Assembly (NCBI GenBank): GCA_026168455.1 | Contig: CM047430.1 | Coordinates: 2,247,473 to 2,311,472, forward strand | Origin: Theocolax elegans | Lineage: Eukaryota; Arthropoda; Insecta; Hymenoptera; Cerocephalidae | DNA length: 64,000 nt | Direction: 5' to 3' | In this document: positions 36,515 through 47,100 of the stretch, one piece after another | How the letters are laid out: the number at the start of each line of letters is the position of its first letter | Numbering within the stretch: the stretch's first letter is position 1 | Notes under the pieces: generated by a model | The model's input: only the letters and a program-made list of their open reading frames with translations | What the model was told of the DNA's origin: nothing | Databases searched by the model: none | Program-made: the position numbers and the translations under genes

Positions 36515-36622
36515 AGGGACTGAGAGAAAGTTAGAGTGAGGGACGGAGAGGGAGAGATAGAAAGACAAACTTTGACTAGGCGAGAAGGAATATTCTTTAT
36601 TCGAAGCGGGCGAGTACTTTAA

Positions 36623-37136
36623 GGGGATGTCGGAGCTATAGCCTCCATCAAAAGCCGCTCGATCTCTCGGTTTCGAATGGCGCTGTAGTCAGGTGTCGAT
36701 TTCTACGATAAACGTACTTAAAACATAAATTATAAATTTTACAGCTACATAGAGCTGTTGAAAGATACTTTCCCCCCTAGCTATAACTAAAATTAAGGTA
36801 ATTGTAATATTACTCTTGGCAGTAAATGTTTATTTTTTTAAAGAAATGTGAAATACGTTGCATGTCGCATTACGGCAGATATAGATTCATTGAATATGAG
36901 ACGTATTTCACATTTCTTTAAAAAAATAAACATTTGCTTCCAAGAGTAATATTATAATTACCTTAAGTTTAGTCATAGCTAGGGGGGAAAGTATCTTTCA
37001 ACAGCTCTATGTAGTTGCAAAATTTATAATTTATGTTTTAAGTACGTTTATCGTAGAAATCGACACCTGACTACAGCGCCATTCGAAACCGAGAGATCGA
37101 GCGGCTTTTGATGGAGGCTATAGCTCCGACATCCCC
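36623..37136. mobile_element. Long-hairpin MITE, TTAA target, GGGGATGTCGG ends
   Basis: TTAA lies at 36619-36622 and 37137-37140. Arms of about 230 bp are nearly perfect inverted copies around a ~42-base loop (36860-36900), so the whole 514 bp would fold into one hairpin. There is no coding. The right TTAA is shared with the left end of Kolobok-like copy 2. Confidence 0.9.
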
Positions 37137-37401
37137 TTAAGGGGTCAAGCCTGGGTTAACTGCTCAAAAAATCGATTTTTTTTTTATTAACTTTTTTTAA
37201 AGTATTTCTTACATAAAACATTATCCCAAAATTTGAAAAAAAACAAAAAATTTTTTCGCAAGTTATAATTGAAATAAAGTAAGCATCAATAGACATTATT
37301 TCTCTAAAATTATTTTTGCAAAAAAAAACATTTATTTTAATTTAACTAAAATAATAATTGCGAGGTTTTCGACGTTTACATACAAGTATATTAAACGAAG
37401 C

Positions 37402-37965
37402 AACTATCAAGCGTAGAGTTTGGTAAAGTAGAAATCTACTTTACCATACGATTCAAATTTAATAGTTAATAATAAATGATTCCTTTTACTTTATATACTG
37501 CACAAATACGTACAGTTCTATTTGAAGTAAATATTGTCTGCATTGATAAGTATTTACATATTTTAGTAAATACTCAGTGGATTTTAAATTAAAAGTATAT
37601 TTTGAACTTTAGAATTTTATTAGTTTTAGAGAAATTAATTATAGTATTCACAAAAAGAAGAGCAGTAAAAAAATTGCCAGATCAAAACTATCAAGCGTAG
37701 AGTTTGGTAAAGTAGAAATCTACTTTACCATACGATTCAAATTTAATAGTTAATAAATAAATGATTCCTTTTACTTTTATATACTGCACAAATACGTACA
37801 GTTCTATTTGAAGTAAATATTGTCTGCATTGATAAAGTATTTACATTATTTTAGTAAATACTCAGTGGATTTTAAATTAAAAGTATATTTTTAACTTTAA
37901 ATTTTATTAGTTTTAAGAAATTAATTATAAGTTTATACAAAAAAAGAGCAGTAAAAAAAATGCCA
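37402..37965 (+). repeat. 284-bp tandem duplication in Kolobok-like copy 2
   Basis: AACTATCAAGCGTAGAGTTTGG and about 280 following bases occur at 37402 and again at 37686. Copy 1 has a single unit (about 21865). It therefore arose in the copy 2 lineage. Confidence 0.85.
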
Positions 37966-38149
37966 GACTCAAGTAACAGAATACCTGGTACATCTGCTCA
38001 TAAAAAAATTATCAACATCAGTAAGAACCAACTACGATGCACTTCCATCAACATTGATCCAGATCAAGTAAAAAGTTAAAAACTGATACCATTGAAGAAA
38101 GTAGCACAGAAAATAGAATTATTGATATATCACTACTTTTCCCAACATT

Positions 38150-38600
38150 AGAAGAATTTTTAGTTTGTCAGAATTGTCATGGTACAGTTAAATTTTCTGA
38201 AGTTGATGTGAGAGGTTTGGGAAGTAAAATAACAATAACATGTACAAACTGTTTTAAGGTATTTGTTATTGATTCAAGTAGAAAAGTTGGAAAAAAAGTA
38301 ACGCTCATGAAATAAATAGACGTTAGTGTACACAATGAGAACTCTTGGTCATGGGCATGCTGGTTTAGTTACTTTTTGTGGAAATATGGATTTGCCGAGT
38401 CGAGTTTCTCACAGTAATTATGACATTATTAATACAGAGATAAAAAATGTTTGTAAAGAAGTTGGTAAACAGTCTATGAAAGCAACTGTCGAGCAAGTAT
38501 ATGATTCAACAAGTCAGAATTGCCATATAAGTGTATCAGGTGATGGTTCTTGGAGGAAGCGAGGATTCAATTCTCTTCAAGGTGTTGATACTGCATGAGA
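38150..38600 (+). pseudogene. Broken Mutator-like/Kolobok-type transposase (copy 2)
   Basis: Homologous to 22346-23005. It begins with VCQNCHGTVKFSEVD and CTNCFKVF (two CxxC pairs, intact here), shifts frame near 38300, and continues (38326-38598) with RTLGHGHAGLVTFCGNMDLP and SGDGSWRKRGFNSLQG. A second break follows. The second catalytic Asp region is reduced: the block at 38690-38730 lacks the GDGDSK motif. Confidence 0.7.
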
Positions 38601-39349
38601 ATGAAAAAGTAATTGACGTTTCTCCAAAGCAATATTTTTGCAGAGCATGTGAATTGCGACCAGAAGAAGAAACAAAAGAATATAGAGAGTGGTACTTTAC
38701 GGCATGAAATATACTAATTATATTGGAGGTTTGAAACACTTTCACAAATAAGTACACATAAAATAACTTCAACCACATAATATCGCACTAAGCACAAATA
38801 CACTGAGCATAACAAAACACTACTATAATTTTATCTGTATTCTGCAAATATTGTATATCTAAGTGTTGACACATTGGTTATGCTGAAATGGAGAAACAAA
38901 GAATCAATTTCTTGACATAAACAAAATATAAATTTAAGGTTATGCAAATACTTATCTGATATAATTTGTTCATGCAGTTTTATAAACCACTAGTTTTTTT
39001 TACTTATTTTATTTAGATATTATATAATATAATATATATAATATATAATTCTACTTGATATTATAATGTTAAAACTGAACTACAAACGTGTGGCTGGTGC
39101 ACACTTCCATTAGCAGCTGTAACACTATATATGCCTCTCTCTTTCTCTATCACGTGACAAGGCTATCCGAAAAATCAATAATTTTATGGAAGACTTGTCA
39201 TGTGAGAGAGAGAGAGAAAGAGATATTGTACACAACTGTCAAACAGTATTTGTTTTTACTGCATTCTTTACATACTTCTAATTAAATTTAATGCTTATAA
39301 TAAAAATTATAATCATATAATATAATATAATAATCATAGTATAAATATT

Positions 39350-42300
39350 CCCTACTGCTAAAGGTCAGGTGATAAATAACCTGACAAGTCACCTGACAAA
39401 TCACCCCAAAACGTCATCTGACGAAACTACGGAATCCACGGAATAGAAAGGAAAACTTTCTAAGTTCTAATAAAAAAAATATTTTTAGTAATAATAAAAG
39501 AAATAGTAAAAATTACGAAGTCGAGTCGTAACAAATGTTGTTCCGGGTCCAAAATCAGGGCGTCCCTTTTCGGTCACCATCGTCTAAACTGAAAAAAAGA
39601 AAATTTAAAAACACACAAAGTATCTATCTTTAATTTTTTAATTAATAATGAAAAACATATTAGATTATCATATAGATATTTAAAAGTTTCAATTTAAATA
39701 AACATTTTTAATACAAAATTAAAATTAAAACATTTATTTTATTAAACAAAAAGTAAATAATTCTTTAAATATATACTAAAAGAATAAAAAGCTTATCTGA
39801 TTTCGATGGAGAATTTGCCGGATGCCAATCGTATACATCGTATAAATCACATACTTCTGCATCTATGAGCTCGATTCTTAAACTCGAACAATAAAAAACA
39901 ACTATTTTTGCGACTAGTCCCGTGAAGAACTGTTTAATTAGATGAAATACGTAGGAGAATATTTCGCGCTACGAGTGAGATTACGTGAAGGTTAGTTGGC
40001 AAACTGAAGTTGGTTCAACAAACTTGACGTTGGTTTCTTTATGCTTATTACCTATACGTTATGTTTAGTTTAATGAATGACAATAAGAAAAACCAACTTC
40101 AGTTTGCCATCTAACCTTTGAGTAATCTCACGCGGAGAATTCATCTAATTAAACAGTTCTTCACGGGACTAGTCGCAAAAATAGTTGTTTTTTATTGTTC
40201 GAGTTTAAGAATCGAGCTCATAGATGCAGAAGTATGTGATTTGTACGATGTATACGATTGGCATCCGGCAAATTCTCCATCGAAATCAGATAAGCTTTTT
40301 ATTCTTTTAGTATACCCCGTTGAAAAATTTCCTATTGATTCAGTATTGATTCTGTGATGAAATCATTATGGAATTAATAAAAAATAGCTACTGATATTGA
40401 TCAAAATCAAGTCTGACTCAGTAGTAAGTTCTCACCAAAACGCAAAACTGATTTCTTACTGAATTATTACAAAATCAGTAATGAATCAATGTTGTATCAT
40501 TATGGAATCAGTACTGTATCAATTTTGAAATTATTTAATTGAAGAAGGGCAATGTGCCCTTAAAAATTCAGTATTCACTCAATTCAGAATCAGTGTCAAA
40601 TCAATACCCTGTTTAAAAAATTCACACTGATTCAGTACTGATTTCTCTAAAAAATAAATAAAATAAATTTTTTTAGATAATTCTCTAAAAAAAATTAGGT
40701 AAAAACAAATAAATTCTCAAAAAAACATTAAATAAATAAAAAAAAAGTATTACACATTTTTCTGTTTATGTTAGTTATTCACCCATCCACTTATTAACCG
40801 CGGTCAATGCTGCTTAACTTTCATTATCTATCATTTCTCAGTCTATTCTCAATGCTACATTCACAAACAGTTACAAAGATAATAAAAACATATTTGTAGA
40901 CATTTCAAAAAGCCCAGCTAGATATTATTTTAATGGTATTAATTTTAATGGAATAAACATATTTTTAAACAAATATATAGTAATATATGGCAGCAATTTT
41001 ATATTAATTGTAACTAGGCTTTTTATAAATATGTTTTCATTATCTTATTGTAACTGTTTGTGAATGTAGCAGATAGAAGATAGTAAATCATGCAATAGAA
41101 AATACTAAAATCAGTATGGAATTAGTAATAACATCTCTTTAAGGTTATAATATTTAACATTTCAAGTACATATATTTCATTAATCCAATTGTTAAATATC
41201 TAAAAGACCTTTTACAAAGGTGTAAAAATTCGAAAGTATGATGCAATTTCGATTACACTTTAGCAATTCTTATCTTACTTTATACAAACTTACTGCAATA
41301 GAAAATACTGAAATCAAAATGAAATCATCAAGTTTTCTGCTAAAAAATTTAGCTGTACATTTACTCAAAAAGTATTAACCAAAATTTATTTCATAATTGT
41401 TAGCCCTGGCGTATCTTACATCAATAAATAATTAATATAATATTAATAATAATACTCTTTTGTGCATATTAATTTCTCCATATGTATTAAAACGTAAATA
41501 TCTCTTTTTTATTGGTTTAAAATTATTTTTTGTATTTTAGTTTAAACCAATAAAATAGAGATATTTACGTTTTAATACATTATGGAGAAATTAATATCGT
41601 ACAAGTGAATGAATATTACTTCCATACTGATTTTAGTATTTTCTATTGCATAATTTACTATCTTCTATCTGCTACATTCACAACAGTTACAATAAGATAA
41701 TGAAAACATATTTGTAGACGTTTCAAAAAGCCTAGTTACAATTAATATGAAATTGCTGCAATATATTACTAAATATATATTGTTCTTCTAATATGTTACC
41801 GATATGTACATTAAAATTTTAACTTGTATGAAATTGTCCATATTTTTAAAAATATGTTTATTCCTATAAATTAATACCATTAAAATAAATTCTAATTGGA
41901 TTTTTTGAAATGTCTACAAATATGTTTTTATTATCTTTGTAACTGTTTGTGAATGTAGCATTGAGAATAGACTGAGAAATGATAGATAATGAAAGTTAAG
42001 CAGCATTGACCGCGGTTAATAAGTGGATGGGTAAATAACTAACATAAACAGAAAAATGTGTAATACTTTTTTTTATTTATTTAATGTTTTTTTGAGAATT
42101 TTATTTGTTTTTACCTAATTTTTTTTAGTGAATTATCTAAAAAAATTTATTTTATTTATTTTTTAGAGAAATCAGTACTGAATCAGTGTGAATTTTTTAA
42201 ACAGGGTATTGATTTGACACTGATTCTGAATTCAGTGAATACTGAATTTTTAAGGGCACATTGCCCTTCTTCAATTAAATAATTTCAAAATTGATACAGT

Positions 42301-42916
42301 ACTGATTCCATAATGATACAACATTGATTCATTACTGATTTTGTAATAATTCAGTAAGAAATCAGTTTTGCGTTTTGGTGAGAACTTACTACTGAGTCAG
42401 AATTGATTTTGATTAATATCAGTAGCTATTTTTTATTAATTCCATAATGATTTCATCACAGAATCAATACTGAATCAATAGGAACTTTTTCAACGGGGTA
42501 TATTTAAAGAATTATTTACTTTTTGTTTAATAAAATAAATGTTTTAATTTTAATTTTGTATTAAAAATGTTTATTTAAATTGAAACTTTTAAATATCAAT
42601 ATGATAATCTAATATGTTTTTCATTATTAATTAAAAAATTGAAGATAGATACTTTGTGTGTTTTTAAATTTTCTTTTTTTAGTTTAGACGATGGTGACCG
42701 AAAAGAGACGCCCTGATTTTGGACCCGGAACAACATTTGTTACGACTCGACTTCGTAATTTTTACTATTTCTTTTATTATTACTAAAATATTTTTTTTTA
42801 TTAGAACTTAAAAAGTTTTCCTTTCCGTGGATTCAGTAGTTTCGTCAGATGACGTTTTGGGGTGATTTGTCAAGTGACTTGTCAGGTGATTTATCACCTG
42901 ACCTTTAGCAGTAGGG
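39350..42916. mobile_element. Giant palindromic (foldback) element in Kolobok-like copy 2
   Basis: It starts CCCTACTGCTAAAGGTCAGG and ends with the inverted form at 42916. Corresponding blocks pair all the way to the centre near 41480-41590. It carries no protein. The arms are dense in ATTCAGT/ACTGATT words (40330-40630, mirrored at 42170-42480), perhaps binding sites for a transposase. A 539-bp MITE sits only in the left arm. Copy 1 lacks the whole unit. The target duplication is unclear in the AT-rich site, so the class is unknown. Confidence 0.75.
39774..40312. mobile_element. TA-target hairpin MITE nested in the palindrome
   Basis: TIRs begin TACTAAAAGAATAAAAAGC and extend about 200 bp. 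TA is duplicated at 39772-39773 and 40313-40314. The opposite arm of the host palindrome (near 42497-42506) retains the uninterrupted site with a single TA. This is the Tc1/mariner-type pattern. It has no coding of its own. Confidence 0.85.
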
Positions 42917-43405
42917 TTATTATATAAAATAGTCATAAACTATATATAAAATAATCATGTATTAATATTCAATAATAGCTAAGTATTCTTTTAGTTTTAA
43001 AAAATTTTATTCCTCTTTTTATAAAGAAACTGATTCTTGAAGTTGACTTTCTGTTATTTTAGATAATACATGTATATTAAAAAAATATACTGAGTATTAT
43101 ATTAATAAAACCAGAAAAAAGTCACTATAAACCTATTAAATATACATATTATTAAGATTACACATACAAATTGTACGATACCTGAAGAATATGGTATTAG
43201 AATTATAAAATAAGTAAAACTTTAAATCTAATAAGTGAAACTTAATTGCATTTATCTCATTAATGGTTTTTTAATGATTTTAGCTTACTTGCCGCAGGAT
43301 ATTTCAGAGCCAGGTTGATGAATCACTTTGAAATTTTGGGGAAACTTTTAAAATATATATTTCTACGGACTTATGTTGCCCAATTTTCAAAAAGATAAGT
43401 TTTAG

Positions 43406-43441
43406 GTGAATGTTATGTACGTATACGTACATAACATTTAC
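43406..43441. repeat. 36-bp near-perfect palindromic insertion
   Basis: Copy 2 has a 36-39 bp block centred on GTACGTATACGTAC that copy 1 lacks (near 27405). One mismatch breaks the symmetry. It may be two fused ends of an excised or collapsed transposon. Confidence 0.75.
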
Positions 43442-43814
43442 TATTTTTCTTGTTATTATCAACTTTTATATTTAATACATTGTTATTAATTTTTTTTCAG
43501 AAAAGGAAAAACATAAGTCTGTAAACATATATTCCATGAACATTTTAAGCCTTATTAGACATTAAAAGATGCATTCAATGCTTCAATATCCTACGGCAAC
43601 TGCAAAAATTAATCAATTTTTTAATATCATTATAAGTTTAATAATCAGGATTAAAAATGCATTATAAACATTTTTTATATTGATAAATATAATGTATAAT
43701 ACATATATATTATGTAAACAAAATTAATATGTGAGAAGAATTAAAAAAAAAAATTATTCTAATAATAATTATTTATTTATTGAAAACATTTAACCCAGGC
43801 TTGACCCCTTAAAT

Positions 43815-43915
43815 TTAAAAATCACTCTATGCAATTTATTATTTCATTTTAAAAATAACTCCATGTAATTTATTGTTTCATTTTAAAAATCACATCGTGC
43901 AATATATAATTTTTT
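43815..43915. repeat. 34-bp tandem repeat, three units
   Basis: Three diverged units of about 34 bp (AAAAATCACTCTATGCAATTTATT-like) lie directly after Kolobok-like copy 2. Confidence 0.7.
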
Positions 43916-44789
43916 TAATTGTAACTTGTGATGTTTCATACAATTTAATTGATCAATTAAGAATAAAGAAAATATGCTCACTTACTTTCATTGTTCTCGT
44001 ACTCAGCCATTAAATTTCTTAATGGATATAACCTCGGTTGCCTCGGAAAAAAAGACGGTGTAATTTGGCAATTTCCCGGAATACGGTAAACTGTCATTGT
44101 GTTGATTAATTAAAAAGTAGTATTTATTACAAAGTATTATATGAATTTAATCGGCATTAGCGAGCTAAATTGCGTTAATATATATTTTCTTAAATATTGC
44201 ACAAAACCCTCTTTATAGCAGCTTACTTGCATATCGATAAGTCTTAAATGGTGCCAGAGCTACTAGAAAATTAATTTAAGAGGAGATCGTAACAGAAAAA
44301 CTGTCAATCTAATATGACAGTACATAAAATTAAATTTGTATTCTGCACTTCTCTTTTAATGGATCAAATTACTCCAAATATTGCAATAATGATTTGTCCT
44401 AATTTATCTGACCAATGTATGAAATGCAGTTTCATTACGGTTCTTCACTAATTTTTGCTTCTATGCTATGTTATGATACAAAACTTTACCAGAACAATCA
44501 AAATAAAGTAAAATAATGCAAATGTGCTAAAATTAGGTTGCAAACAATTAACAGTTTTGCAGGTTATCTGCGAAAAATATAAGTTTTTATAGGCCTCGAT
44601 TTGTTGAATCGACCTGTCAGCTATAAGTATTGAGTGCTTACCGAGATGTACATGCGGTGTGCCTATCCTATTGTTCTGTATATTACTACGTATTATATGA
44701 TTCTATAATTTTTTTTTTATAACCTTAAATTGTCAAATCTGTCCAATCTGTCAGCTCATCAATCAATTTTATGCGAACTCCCCTAAAAA
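43916..44789. other. AT-rich interval without recognisable gene
   Basis: I see no supported coding, repeat family or RNA gene. Short open frames are AT-biased. Confidence 0.5.
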
Positions 44790-44792
44790 TTA

Positions 44793-44868
44793 ACGTCCCC
44801 AGCTCATGATCGAACCGACGTTCACGCGTTTACCGTGAAGTTGCCTTTCCACTTAGCCACCAGTAACC
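44793..44868 (-). pseudogene. tRNA-like sequence (tRNA pseudogene or SINE head)
   Basis: On the minus strand TGGCTAAGTGG matches the polymerase III A box (complement of 44849-44859), and GGTTCGATC the B box (complement of 44808-44816), about 33 bases apart, as in a tRNA. The acceptor stem does not pair convincingly and there is no standard anticodon arm, so it is not a functional tRNA. The 1,155-bp duplication starts inside it. Confidence 0.45.
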
Positions 44869-45196
44869 CGACGATTCCACGTTCCTTGGAATTTGAAGCC
44901 TTAATAAAAATTGTTTTGTTAGAACCTGAAGAGGTTGCCACTTTTGCCAACGAAACGTTGCATATAACGTAAAAATGATTTTTAATTATTAAAACTGAAA
45001 AAACCACCTGGCCTTAAGAAATTGAGGAACAATGATTGCAATATCGACTCATAATAAAGAAAAAATGTTTTTATAATCTTATAGTTTCATTGTAAAGATA
45101 TTATACATGTGCTATATTGCTATTTGAATTTGGATTAATTTTTAATACTATTTATATATTTATAAAAAATGTATTTATGAAAAATGTGCTTAAATT

Positions 45197-45227
<31 letters not shown>

Positions 45228-46352
45228 GGGTCATTCCAATACTTTTTTGTAAATCGGTCCGGGGGAGGGTCAACCAATCGGGCTAAAAATTTAGTATGTT
45301 ATTATACTATAAAAAAAGTAAGTGAGCCAAAATTGTAGCCTTCTAAATCAATTAAGGACGTAGGTATGCGATTTTAAACATTCAAAAATAGACTATTTTT
45401 CATCATTTTCTAACATTTTTCAAAGTTGCACCAAAATTCGAGAAATTAGTCTTTTTTTATCTCGTCCAGGGCAAAGTCTTCGTATTACTATAGACTCTTA
45501 ATCTAGCTATATAGAATACAATTATTTGGCGAACAAAAATTTTGACACTGCTAAATATAAACACTTGTTTTTTCAAATTTTGCACATTTTCTAAATGCTA
45601 CCAAATTAACAGTTTTTGATATTTTTAAGAAAACCTAACGCGGTTAGATTTGTACTGGTATAAGCTTTCTTTCTGTTCCAGGTTTATTATAAAAAACTAA
45701 TTTGGCTTACAGTTATACTTATTTAAATTTTAACTAAAATGCAAAAAACACGTTTTTGGTATTTCTATTTTCTAATGCTCACCAACGACGGTCTACCTAA
45801 ATTTTTTTTTACAAAAATGGTAGGTGAAACTCGGTTTTTGTAAGTTAAAAATGAATCCGAAGTTACTGCAATGGTATTGACCTTGGTACACGTTTATTAC
45901 GTTTGTAAATATTTTTTTTGTTTTTTTTTGCATCTTGCGCAAGACTTAACCGGATTACTGGCAAGGTCTAAAATGTCTTGTATGTTGAGTGATATCCAGG
46001 TAACATTCAAGCCACCAGTAACCCGACGATTCCACGTTCCTTGGAATTTGAAGCCTTAATAAAAATTGTTTTGTTAGAACCTGAAGAGGTTGCCACTTTT
46101 GCCAACGAAACGTTGCATATAACGTAAAAATGATTTTTAATTATTAAAACTGAAAAAAACCACCTGGCCTTAAGAAATTGAGGAACAATGATTGCAATAT
46201 CGACTCATAATAAAGAAAAAATGTTTTTATAATCTTATAGTTTCATTGTAAAGATATTATACATGTGCTATATTGCTATTTGAATTTGGATTAATTTTTA
46301 ATACTATTTATATATTTATAAAAAATGTATTTATGAAAAATGTGCTTAAATT

Positions 46353-46383
<31 letters not shown>

Positions 46384-47100
46384 GGGTCATTCCAATACTT
46401 TTTTGTAAATCGGTCCGGGGGAGGGTCAACCAATCGGGCTAAAAATTTAGTATGTTATTATACTATAAAAAAAGTAAGTGAGCCAAAATTGTAGCCTTCT
46501 AAATCAATTAAGGACGTAGGTATGCGATTTTAAACATTCAAAAATAGACTATTTTTCATCATTTTCTAACATTTTTCAAAGTTGCACCAAAATTCGAGAA
46601 ATTAGTCTTTTTTTATCTCGTCCAGGGCAAAGTCTTCGTATTACTATAGACTCTTAATCTAGCTATATAGAATACAATTATTTGGCGAACAAAAATTTTG
46701 ACACTGCTAAATATAAACACTTGTTTTTTCAAATTTTGCACATTTTCTAAATGCTACCAAATTAACAGTTTTTGATATTTTTAAGAAAACCTAACGCGGT
46801 TAGATTTGTACTGGTATAAGCTTTCTTTCTGTTCCAGGTTTATTATAAAAAACTAATTTGGCTTACAGTTATACTTATTTAAATTTTACCTAAAATGCAA
46901 AAAAACACGTTTTTTGGTATTTTCTATTTTCTAATGCTCACAACGACGGTCTACCTAAATTTTTTTTTACAAAAATGTAGGTGAAACTCGGTTTTTGTAA
47001 GTAGAAAATGATCCCGAAGTTACTGCAATGGATATTTGACCTTGGTACACGTTTATTAACGTTTGTAAATATTTTTTTTGCATTCTTGCGCAAGACTTAC
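44856..47100 (+). repeat. Tandem duplication with 1,155-bp offset
   Basis: Bases from 44856 onward recur from 46011 (GCCACCAGTAACCCGACGATTCC...) with very high identity, mainly small indels, until about 47100. The unit includes 370 bp of flank plus the left end of the GGGTCATTCC foldback, so a truncated foldback end (45228-46010) precedes the complete one. A 73-aa frame repeated in both units is part of the repeat, not a gene. Confidence 0.9.

Larger units (their letters stand above)
37141..43808 (+). mobile_element. TTAA-target DNA transposon, Kolobok-like copy 2
   Basis: The same 19-bp inverted termini as copy 1 bound this copy, with TTAA at 37137-37140 and 43809-43812. It holds a broken transposase (38150-38600), a 284-bp tandem duplication (37402-37965) and a 3.57 kb palindromic insertion (39350-42916). 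It lacks the SINE and the Gypsy-2 found in copy 1. Without the palindrome it is about 3.1 kb. Confidence 0.8.

Noticed and set aside
40118..40357. 79-aa frame in the TA-target MITE
   Set aside because: It crosses the hairpin arm and the MITE boundary; no family similarity.
45117..46494. Two identical 73-aa frames as duplicated genes
   Set aside because: They lie in the duplicated repeat flank, span TA microsatellite and have no domain.
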